From Bretschneidera sinensis (lineage: Eukaryota; Streptophyta; Magnoliopsida; Brassicales; Akaniaceae): 64,000 nt of DNA. The position numbers and the translations under genes were made by a program. The notes beneath the pieces are model-generated. The model worked only from the letters and a program-made list of their open reading frames with translations, did no database searches and was not told the origin of the DNA. Positions 47,501-59,900 of this stretch are shown piece by piece. The stretch covers positions 112,883,036-112,947,035 of the forward strand of contig CM043699.1 in NCBI GenBank assembly GCA_023935145.1, written 5' to 3'. Position 1 is the first letter of the stretch, and every line of letters begins with the position of its first letter.

Positions 47501-50500
47501 AAGTTTTGATTACATGCTGAGGAATTACCTCCCTCTGAATCCCTATAATCTGCAGACATATTGTTTGACATGTACTAAAATTAGATAGAAGCTTCTGGAA
47601 TTCCTGAATTCTCCATGTTTGGGACACAGCACCACAGCTTATTTGTATGCTTAGAAAGCCTCAATTTTATGAATAGATGATCACCACTATGGCCTGGTTG
47701 GTTGCTTTATAATGAAGTTCCAGACCTTTATTTATTTTGTTAAATTACTCACTGCCTAAGTAAGGTGTAATATGATTTCATTGCTTTTAGTGAATGCAGG
47801 CACATTTAGTTCGGGCTGCTGAAGTGAAAAAAGCCATTGAATGGATTATGTGCAATCTTGATGGTCACTATGCTGCTGACTCAGTTGCAGCTGCAATTGC
47901 CCTTGGTGCTGCAGCTGCAGACACAGCTCAGGAGAGTGATGTTCAAGGTGGTTCGCTTCTAACATATTCACCTCTGAGAAATGTTGCCAAGGTCCCTTCA
48001 TTTCAAGGAAAGGTCAATGATGCATCAAGCCCCACAAATATGTCAAGAAATTTCAGGTTTATCTCCTGTTCCAGTTTTGTGTAAATTCCATCATGTTCAC
48101 TTGATTCTAAGTTTAAATGTTAAATATTTTGCCACTTATAATCTTATATATTGTCTAATTTCAGGGAAGTGAATGACCTTACTTATGCGCACATGTTTCA
48201 GTAATGAGTTTTTAAGTAGAATTTGCATGCATCTCTTTTATCCTTCTCAGACATTTATACTACAAAGATACAAATATACTGACAAAAGGCAATGCATTAT
48301 TGTCCTGCCTTGGTGCACCAATCTTTGAGGGCTATATAAATAACTTCATTTTTCTAGCCAACAGAAAGAATTGAAATGAACAAAGTAATGCAGTTGTTTT
48401 CTTCTTAAATTATTTTTGGAAGAGGTTAAATGCGGCATGTAGTGTAGTATCGATGTTTGTACTATTGTTCAGTTAGTGAAACAAGTCTCGGTGGAAGTGG
48501 TTACCTGACATGGCCAGTTGGTGATTTCAGTTTCTATCTTCTAGTGATGTAAGAATGCTTTCAAATCAAGAGTTTCTGGTGTAATGATTAGGCTTTATGG
48601 TGAGTAATAGGTAGCAACAGTTTATGAAGAAAAAATCTCTGGGGTTGGGTTAACACAAAAAGAAAAACATGTAAAAAAAGGTCTTAAGTGACTATTTTTT
48701 GAGCTGCCTGGGTGCTGTGAGCCGTTACGGTTAGCAATACCAGAGTGTTTTTCGTTCTCTTGTGTTGATTTGAGAAGATCACAGTCAACAGGCTTCTTTT
48801 TTATGGTTAAAACTAACACACACGCCTGGACCCCTTTCCACTTAGTGGGCAGGGAAATGTCCTTACAAATGCTCCAAAGCGTGCATGACATCACATTCCA
48901 CGCGCTTGTTTGCATGTTTTGTGAGGACTTTTTACAAGGCCCTTTTTGGTGAGCTTCCCATGGAAGGTAGATTTGACTTCCTTGGAAAGCAATTTGGAAA
49001 TCGAGCACTCCTAAGAAAGTTTGTTTCTTTGCTTGGGAGGCATCTTGGGAATGGATTTTGACCATTGACGATTAGCAAATGGGAGGCCAAGTGACTGTTA
49101 ACTGGTGCTATCTTTGTAAGGAAGAGGCCGAGAATGTTAATCACATTAGGTTGGGATGCTCTTTTTCTAGGCAGCTTTGGGAGATGGTGCTTTGTGTGGT
49201 GGGTTAACTTGGGCCATGGTCGGCTCCATTCAAAGTTAGATTTGGGCTTGGAGTGAAATTAGAGCTACTAAGGAGATGAGGAAAGTTTTTTCTATGATTC
49301 CTTTATTATGTGGATAGTTTGGAAAGCGAGAAATAATAGGGTTTTTGAAGGTGTAGAGAGTTCATTAGATACCATTAAAAGTAAATGGTTAAATACCCTT
49401 TGTTTCTGGTTTAAGGGGAATTTTTTGGTACATGAGGAAGAGTTCTTGGATTTCCTAGACTTGCTATCTTGTAGACAGTCCTTTTGTAAATGAGTTGCAC
49501 CTCTTGGTGTGTTATTAATATACCTTTTACTTATATAAAAAAGAGTTTATTTTGTAAAGCTGCTCATAACATAGGCTTACTTGTGACTATGGTTTTAGGT
49601 GGCCTTAGTGTTGCATGTAGGTAACAGGTGCTTGAGGAAGTGTTGTTGGCCACTTTTGGCTTCATTCAACTCACAGCTCTGATAGATGTTTCTCTTTGTA
49701 ATTGTCTGCTACGTGGTGTTAAATAATGGCACTATCATAGCTCATTATGGTGTTGTTGCATACTTCACCCTCCATTAAACATAAAAAATTGCTTCATTTA
49801 TGTAATTGGCTTCTTCTTTGTCAAGCATTCTATTTTGGTTCTGATCCAGATTTGTATTAAAAGCATCGCCAGATATTTGTAACATCCTGAAAAAATGTGA
49901 TCCTCAACAGAGCTGATGTATTGAGAGAGAACACAGAAGCTGTGTTTGCAGCGTGTGATGCTGCTCATGGAAGATGGGCAAAGCTCCTTGGGGTTCGTGC
50001 TCTTCTTCATCCCAAGTTGAGATTGCTGGAGTTTCTAAATATATACAACATCACCCAAGAATTTATTACTGCTACTGAGAAGGTGTTAATCTTTTTATCT
50101 TTTTATATTTACATTAGAGAATATATGTTATTTGCTTTTGCTTATAGTGCCATTCTATTCTAACATAAACAGATTGGTGGAAGATTGGGATATAGCATCC
50201 GAGGAACGCTGCAGTCACAGGCCAAAGCCTTTGTAGATTTCCAGCATGAATCTCGAGTTAGTTTCCATATCTGGATATATTTTGTTTATTTTTATACCTC
50301 TTTTTTTATTGGACTGATTTTCCATTTGGTGGTCGTAGATGACAAAAATGAAGGCTGTGCTTGACCAAGAAACATGGGCTGAAGTGGATGTTCCTGATGA
50401 ATTTCAGGCCATAGTCACCTCACTATTTAGTTCTGAAGCCTTGATTTCTCAGAATGCAGATGATGCGGTTTCAAGCAATGATGGATCTGTCGTGGCAGAC

Positions 50501-50933
50501 ACTAGGCCTCAAAATGCTGAAGTGAAATCCACAACTTCAGCTGAGGCAATTGAAAGAAATAAATCTGATATTATGCCTCATTCAGTTCAGAGTAACAGTA
50601 GTAATCCGAAGGAACGTGGAAAATCTACCTCCCAAACCCTTTTCTATGGAGGTGTTGGTTATCACATGGTAAACTGGTTAGTTATCTTGTTTTTAGTTGC
50701 ATCATATGCAGTTTTCTGCTCCTCTCTCCTCCCCCTTTCTTTTGTCCTTTCCTCTAGAAATTTGTATTCTTTGTCCAGTTGATATTTTCCGTTCTTTTAC
50801 CGCTATTGGTGGCTGATTTTCCTTTCAGTTGTCATACCAATCTTCTGAGATGTTAAAGCTTCTCTATAATTTACGATTTCTTTGTTATCTTGTATAATCT
50901 TATATCTTATCTATCATATTCAGATTCTCATCT

Positions 50934-50987
<54 letters not shown>

Positions 50988-53900
50988 CTTCGGAAGCTAC
51001 CCTTTTCTGAATCTCTAATGACGAAATTTCTGCAATACTGATGCAGTTGTCTTTTGGCTTCTTTTCAGTGGCTTAATTTTGCTGAAGATGTTGTCGGAGT
51101 ACATTGATATGAATAAATTTTTACCGGCACTGTCTTCAGAAGTTGTTCATCGCGTCGTGGAGATTCTGAAATTTTTCAATACAAGGGCATGTCAGCTGGT
51201 TTTGGGTGCTGGTGCTATGCAGGTGTTTATCTGTATCTATAATGTGTCAATATATGCATTCTTAAATTTTTTACTTTGAAGTTGTTCATCTAGTCGTGGA
51301 GATTCTGAAAATTTTCAATACAAGGACATGTCAACTGGTTTTGGGTGCTGGTGCTATGCAGGTGTTTACTTTGAACATTATAATACTGAGACACTAGGAG
51401 AGTGTAGAATACATGATTGGTATCATCATAACTGTGTTCTTGTATGTGCATGTATTTCTGATCTGATATTATTTCTATGGTCTTTCATGCAATCATTTCT
51501 GTCACCTGGTAATCTTTGTACCAATTGGAAAGTATTCCGACCTCCGTCTCTCCTCTTTATGATGTGCATTTGATTACAATGCATAACTAAGACTCAGTGC
51601 CAACAAAATTGGGTTTAATATGTGATTTGTTTCCTCCATCATGTGCTTGTGTTTAAGAGATACACCCTAGCACAATCCGTATTAGTTTTGTGATTTATCT
51701 GAACTTATAAGGGTTGTCAGCTTTTAATAGGCTTTATGTGGTATTGCAGGTGTCTGGCTTGAAGTCCATCACTTCTAAACACTTGGCCTTGGCTAGTCAG
51801 GTCGTCAGTTTTACATATGCTATTATTCCTGGTAGGTATAGGCTGGTACCCTCATGAAATTGTTTCTGGTGCTCTTGTAGTATGATGTTCAAAATGTATT
51901 AGCTCTGTCATACACAGTGTTTTCAAGAGCATTTGTCTGGTTACTCAAAATTGCCTCAAGGCGTTTGTAGTAATCAGTTGGGGCGAACGCCTTGGCCAAA
52001 GGCGCATGATTTTTTCTCTTAATCCATTAGAGCATACGCTCAATGGGTATACTTAAAATAGTTTTTTTTGGTGATAAAAAAGGAGATGGAGGGGTAAAAC
52101 GGGGATAAATTCGTCGGAGATCTAGACTGAACCGGACAGGATACGACGAATTAGATTTTTTTTTAAAAAAGGGGACGGCAGATTTTTTGATAATTCAAGA
52201 GGCTTTTCGCAACAACCATGCGACAGAGGAGAAGGTATATAGTTAGATCTTCACCAGCATTATGGAATACTAGCTTGGATCTGCCACCATTTTCTTTCTT
52301 AACAGTCTTCCTCTTCCTTCGATTTGCAGCTTTCTGTTTATAAGCCTGATGAAATATCATTGGTAAGACAGAGAGAGAGAGAGAGGATTAGATGAAGGAT
52401 TTTAAAATTGTCCAGGTAAAGACACCTAATAACAAATGGTATACATGTGGTGTGAGCTAGAAGCTTCCCACTTCTCAGCTCCCAATAATTTAAAATGCTG
52501 TTTTTATTTTTTTTTAACTTCTCTTTGATAGATTCAGCCTATAGTTTTGGGCTTGCAACTTGTCTGAACTCCCAGTGGATTTTAAATGGTGAGAAAATTC
52601 TATTAGGATTTCATTTTGATGGCCCAATTCTAACCTTTAGCCAAGAAGTATAATTACATTTATTTAATTTTTTTTTTATATATTCTTGTATTATAAATTT
52701 TTTCGATAAATAATTTTTTTATTAGAAGGGCACTAAGAGGGTGCAACTCAAAGCCAGAAGCTATTTACAACGAAGAAGCTCCACAAAATCTAGAAGTTCA
52801 TAAAATTAAGATATATATTCTTGTATTATAAAATTATGATACTATCTCAAGGGCTAAAATGAAATACTATCATTTTAAGATTTAATTATAATATATTATT
52901 TCATACTATTTTATATTTTTAATAATTATTTATTATTTTAAAATTAAATAACAAATACTCAAAAAGTGTGCGTCCCAACGCCTCACCTCACGAAGGGTAA
53001 AATGTTTCGCCCTATGCCTTCACCTCTTAAAACATTGTGTCATACATGATGTGCAAACTGCTGGCAAAGCGATATTTTTCCACTCTGGGTGTTATCTGAT
53101 CACTTCTTTCAGATCTTGTTTGCATAATCCAGATTATGCTTCATCTTGTTCTACTTTTAGGGATATGGAGTCTTTAAATTTGTTGGTGGTGTTGATAGAA
53201 GTGTCTTTTTTGTAAGTTCTGTATGCATATGGTGTGCCCAATCTTTTGATGTTTGTAATGATGTTTTGCTTACCAAATGAAACTTGGGATCCTTTTCATA
53301 GACAGACTTGGGATCCAATTAGATCTGCTCTTTATAGACAAACTTGGGATTTGCGATCCCAGGTAAGATTGGTTCAGGATCATGGGATCCGTTTCTATCA
53401 GATAGGAAGGGCTGTTGCACAAAATATACTTCTAAGTAATTGCCCCATAGATCCCATATCTATCTATATGAAGAAGAAATCATGTAACGAAGGGGATTCT
53501 TATTTGTACAAATGGTACTTTGAACTTGGAACGAGCATGAAGAAATTAAAGATACTTCTTTATCTTTTGAGTTGTTCTGCTGGATCGGTCGCTCAATTCG
53601 GGAACAAAACCTTCATTTGCAATCTACTTGGCATATATCTCTTTGGAACATATTGAAAAAGGCTGGAAGCAGCGTAGGTGAACTTCTGAATGAATCATAT
53701 TTATGAACATTATATAGAAACCAAAGAAAATTGTGATCTATGAGTGTGTACAGCATTCCTAATTATTGTTGTTTTGGATGACTTTGGTAGAGCGTATAGT
53801 ATTGAAACATTTTGCTGACTTTTCTTTTCATGCTCACCTCATTATATGCATGAAGCCACAAGTCGGTATTTCTTTTTTGTTAGTCTCATTTTCTCGTGTA

Positions 53901-56900
53901 ATTATATTGATTTGTATTGCATTAGTTTAATTGATCTTTTATTTTCTGTTTCCTTGATTTGACTATAACTAGAACAGTTTCTCAGTTAATTTATGATTTC
54001 TTGCTTTCCATCTGGTCTAAGAAATCAGGAGAATTCTTTTTCTGAAAGTACCTGAGACAAGAAAGGCATTATTGTCATCAGAGATTGATCGAGTAGCTCA
54101 GGTACATTATTTTTTTTACGCCATTTCATTTTTTGAGCTTCCTTATAGTTTTATTTTAACATTTTTCTCCTACCCTCTTGGATGAGGTTGATGTTAATTG
54201 GAGTGAATTGTGAAAGCTTTTATTCCATTTGGTTTGTTGTGTTCAAACATTCTTTATTTTTACTATTCACCTTATTTATGGATTTTATTGAAGGCTGCTT
54301 CTCCAGAAGTTTCACATTTATTCTGGAGACTAGACATTTCTCTTTTCTTTTTTTTTTTTCTTTCCTAGTAGATTTAGTTTTTCTATACAAGCATGCTCAT
54401 GTGAATGAAGTGGTTATCTGTGCGCTTTCTTTTCAGAATGTTTCAATGTAGCCAGAAATTGGTTATAGTTGTCTTGGGGCTGCTTTAATGTTTTATAATG
54501 ATATATGTTCAATATGGTATTTCATGAATGAACATGTCTGAACTTGTGATTTAAGCAGAATCATAAGATGACAATTCATTTCTGGTTACGTTTATTTTTC
54601 TGAGAAGAAAAAAATCTAGTTTTTCTGGATAAATGAAAAGAAAAAGAATCTTTAATGTCATATTTTAATTTCTCAAAATTCAGGATTATAAGGTTCACCG
54701 AGATGAAATACATACAAAGCTGGTTCAGATAATGAGAGAAAGATTGTTGGTTCATCTGCGTGGGTTGCCTCAGATTGTTGAGAGCTGGAACAGACCTGAA
54801 GATGCTGATTCACAACCTAGTCAGTTTGCTCGATCACTTACTAAGGTAACTAGTAACTACTGTAATTGACTCAATTAATATAATCCACTTAATTATTTTA
54901 TTTTCCCTTTGTTCCCCTTTAGGTTTTTGGGTGTTCTCTTCATATTATTATTCTCTCTATATGGTCTTTAGAATAACTAACACACACACTCATATGTTTA
55001 ATGATTGAGATGAAGAAGTGGACTGTGGAACATGGAATACATGTGGCGATGTTTGGCTAAGCTTATCTGCTGCTTTATACTGGTGCTTATTTTTTTAAAT
55101 TTGCAAAAAACTTAGCCAAATCAAATCAAACCACCTATTAATTGATACTTTGATGGTGTAGAAAAGCATTAATATGTGGTTTGATTTGATTTGGTTAATT
55201 TTTTTTTTTTTTTTTGCAAATTTAAAAAATAAGTGTTAGCTTAAAGCAGCAAATAAGCTTAGCTAAACATTGGAGTGTTCAGTTATGGAAAATGTTTTCT
55301 ATTTCGTATCACTTTCTATTTCCATTTTCTGCTTTTGTTTTCTACAGAAATTTGTAGAAAACACGTTTAGTTAATGGAACTAGATAACAGTTTTCTGGAA
55401 ATGGGAACTGGGCACTGGGAAAAGGGTGCTTGGCAGAGTCTGTTTTCTTGCAGAAAACTAGAAAGTATATTTGGCTAGATGCATTTAGTTGTGGAAAATC
55501 CATTTCTATTTTCTTTAACACTTTCTTTATCAATTTGGACATTCTTAATATAATTTAGAAAGCAACATTTCTCTTTCCAATATAATATTGTAAAAGTTAG
55601 GAAACTTTTATTTTTTCAAAACTTTTCCTATATTATATTAAAAAGAGAAATGTTGTTTTCCAAATTATGTTAAGAATATCCAAATTATTGAAGAAAGTGT
55701 TAAAGAAAATGGAGATGAAAATTTTTCACAACTAAACACACTCTTACTTTTTTGTTTTCTATAACTTACGAACATAATATCTCTTTCAAACCATGAAAAG
55801 TTAGTATTAAGTTATCTAAAAATTAAATTATTAAAACAAATTCTATGGAATAAATCCAAGTCCATCCATCAAAATCAAAGAAACTCGATAATCAATAATA
55901 GGGGTGCAACTTGGGAGGTGCAACTTGGGAAGCTAGCGTGGCCCAACTTGGACTTTGGGGAAGCTAGGTTTGGGTTGGGCTAAGGTTGAGGTTGAAGTTT
56001 TCTTAACCTTTGGGCCTGAATCTAATTTATAATATGTTCTTCTATATATATATATATATATATAAATTCATATTGTGAGAAACTTTTTTTTTTTTAATTC
56101 TTTTGGTTTAGTTTTTAATAATTCAATATTACTAGCTAAGGATTTGAATTTGTGTATGGATGTTTGAACCTTTGGAATTTGAATATTTTGGAGATATTTG
56201 AATTTGAATATGTTAATTTAATGCTTTTAAAGTTCAATTTATAATATTTAGCATTTTAAATGAAAAAAAAACAATTCAAGAATCTAACCCGACCCTACCC
56301 GAGTCAACCCAAATTAATTTGATCCAACCCAACCCATTGAGCTTGGTTTTGATTTCACAAGCCAACCCGAGTCGAGTATGATTTTTCACGAATTTGGATT
56401 TCCATAACATGTCATAGGTTGGCCTGGGTTAGGATTGGGAACATAATGCTAGTTAGGCGGGTTGACCTCTGATCTCACCTAACCCAATCCAATCCACGCA
56501 CACAACCAGAATCAAAATAAAGTAGCACTTGAACCATAGGATAGAATTTAGAATAAAATTCAAAATCAATTTGTAATTATCACTTCCAAAGAGAGAAAAT
56601 AAATATATAATTCATTATGGACTTTTTAACCAACCCCTCTTCACAATTGACATCTCAATAAATATCTTTACAATTTGGATTTAGATGCATTTGTGTATGT
56701 AAAAAAATCAATCTTTTAGAATTAACCTTTTCTCCTTATTCTTAGCTTTTGATTATAATCAAATATTAAAATTACATTGAAATTGCACGTTAAGAGTATG
56801 TTTGCAACAAATGAATTCAATAAATTTTATGTTTGGCAAGACTAAAAACTATAGACTTCGTTTGTAAATGAATTCACTATGAAATTAAGTTAGCTTGTTA

Positions 56901-59900
56901 CAAATCCTATCAAAATTGATAAAATTTGCAAATGAATTTCACAAAATTAAGGGGAAAAAATTACGTTGACGGAAACTCTCTCATATAGTTGAATTAAATG
57001 ACAAAATTCTACAATAAAAAGGTTTAGAATCTAAACATGAGATTCAATCTCATTTATTTCAAATATTCTAAATATGAGGAATTGAATTTACAATTTTATA
57101 TAAGAAAGTCAAACATAAAAGTTCATTTCAATTTGTTTGCAAATGAATTTTTTTTTTTCAATTCATTTAAAAATGAAATGATTTCTCAGTTTCATTTGGT
57201 TTCAAACGGAATGTAAGTTACAAGTCCCGCATCCACTATTATTTTGAGGTGAGCATGCCAGATTCCGGAACAACATCTTATCATCAAATCTCAAATATTT
57301 TCTTGGATAGAGATCAAAAGGTAATTCATTCCATTTAGTAGGTACTCTTGGCGTGAAGATACTCTAAAATTACCAATACATGCATAGTTTCATGGACAAA
57401 AATACCCATCTAAAACATCAAAATATATATAATTCTTCATACTTTCCAAAATTACAATTTACAATACAGGATTGAGATATCAACAATGCAGGAAAACCAC
57501 CAACCTAACTATGCTTTGACATTCCTTCTCTTTTATGAAAGGGGAAAAAAGGCCTCCAATTATCACTCACAATGATATTTCATTTCACTAATTAAATTAA
57601 AATATAGAGAACTGGAAAAGAAAAGAAAAAACAATGAAACAAGGTAACATGTAATGGGTTATGGGTTAGGGTCTTCCTTGTATCCTCTGTTCTTTGTTGT
57701 CCTCATATAGGCAAAAACAGAGCCAGGAGAATCATCATAGAAAAACCAGCTTTTAGTCATTCCTCTCATTACCTTCAAAGCCTACAATAATTTACAAGCA
57801 TGTCAGTGCAGTGTTAAACATACTCTTTCCAAGTTGGTAAACTTGACAATCTCACTCCAAATTTGCTAACAATGTCATAACAAGCTTTACATATTACCAG
57901 ATAAAGTAATTTGTCAACAGTCCAATAATCTGGATTAGAAGGTTGCAGAGCTCGTATTTGGTATTTCTTAACAAAAAACTTTCTCTGCTTCATCAATACG
58001 ACATGAATCAGCCAACCCTGTCGTATTCCAACTAAAATCATTAGGATACTCGATATCATTAAAACTTGGATAAGATCATCAGTTAAGCCACAATTAGAGT
58101 ATGTTTCTAAGAGATGGTTTTGGAGAAAAATAGAAGAGTCTAAGCCCAAAGAGATGAGTTGTGCATGAAGTTCTCGAGCACCGGGTATCTATTTGGGAGA
58201 CCGACATGCTTTCATGGCATTGGAGCACTTCTGATAGTTCCAAGTTCGTTGAGGAGATGTTTTGTGGCAGAAAATCAATCTTGATAAGAGGTTTTCCTGA
58301 TGGAGAGGAAACAAATTAGGGATCAAGAGAGCCTCTCTGGTCATCTAATTTTGACCCAAAGTTTCGTCAAGAGGTTTCCCTCTCTAATTTTGTATCAGAA
58401 TTCTGTTTCGCTGTCTCCTTCTAAATTGGTTGCATTGATGCGCTACAATCCAAGCCAAGTTTGTAACTGACTCAATTAAAACCATCTTGAGAAAATATAA
58501 TCTTGGTTCTTTTTAAAGCTACTTCTTACTTTCAGTCTTGATTTGTGTGGTTTATGTGAACATGTATTAAATTTCTGAGCTTGGAGGATTCTGTTGATTT
58601 GGATAAAATTTATCCAAAAGCCTTTTCTTTTTCATCTATGTGAATTATTTAAGTGATTTTCTTTTATATGTTGTTTCCTCTGAGTTATAACTGATTTGAC
58701 CTGATTAATTATTCAATCTATTTTAGGAAGTTGGCTACCTTCAACGTGTCTTATCTCGAACATTACATGAAGTAGATGTTCAAGCAATTTTTAGGTGAGT
58801 TGAACCCTCTTGGTGTCTTTTAATAAATTTTTACTTTTAAAAAAAGCAATTTTCAGGTGAGGATATATTCCTTGTGGTAAATAACTATTAAATTGCCATT
58901 TTTTTCCTGGAAGGTTTGTTTTTGTTCTTGTAATTTGTGATGATAGAAGTTTGGGTGGTTCTTATATTCATAAGCTGCAATGCAGATTGTCACTAAATAA
59001 ACTTGTAGTGGTTTGTTTTGTAAAGTTCACTCCAAAATGGTATTTCTTGTTATTAAGTGGAAAGTTGAGTATCTTATGAAAATATCATTTATTGGTCATG
59101 GTGCAGAGTTCTTCCACAGCTTGTCCTTTTCTTTTGTAAATCCTTCTGTTATGTTTGGGATGAAATTAAATTATCTCTTTGTACTGTACTTATACTCTGG
59201 TAATCCCTGTTCTTCAAGTGAACCTGTTAACCAAATGAGTGGCCCAACAATGTTTAATAGGAAGCTGATAGAATATGTTGCAAGTGTATCAACATATATG
59301 AGTCAGATTGTAGCCTTTTATTGAATCTTTTGTACCAGATATAGGAAATCATTATAGCTACAGTGAATGGGATCATAGGAAATGATGACAGGTTCTACAC
59401 TCAAGTAATGAGATAATGAGAAATGGACAGAAATGGTCGATTGTAATTTGTCAATGAGGAATGAGTATCATTCATATCATAAAATTTGCATCTTTACCCA
59501 ATGACTGCAAAACTTTTTATGTGCTGCGGTGGAGGGACATGGAATTAGTCCAAGGTTTTAAGTCATTGTTAGTTGATTCCTTTCAGTTGAAAATTATACT
59601 ATTTGGTTTAGCATAGTGAAGTCTTGGAAATACCATTGGAGGCGTTGTCATTTTTTTATTTTTACAGATTGTGATACTAGATATAGAGATGATAGTAGTC
59701 TTGGAATTTGTTAAGTTGAGATGATGTCGTTGGTTGGGGCATTTCTTTTAGTTCGGTTGCAGAGTTCTGACAGTGATAGGTGTAGCCAGTGTGCAATTTT
59801 GCAATGTAGGCAGAAGATTAGCTGGAGGTGATGTTGAGATTGTGGTGCACAGAATATTGTGATAATGATTGACGAGGTGGTGGTACTGATGTGGTCCGCT

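Noticed and set aside
48622..49065. 147-codon minus-strand ORF in intron 8
   Set aside because: Antisense shadow of LINE copy D, whose sense strand encodes the zinc-binding RT segment.
51278..51361. Second copy of exon 12 as a mutually exclusive exon
   Set aside because: The nearest acceptor gives the wrong phase and the copy lacks the first third of the exon, so it cannot replace exon 12.
53234..53656. 140-codon ORF in intron 13
   Set aside because: No recognisable domain, repeats of TWDP-like residues from local DNA repeats, and no splice context.
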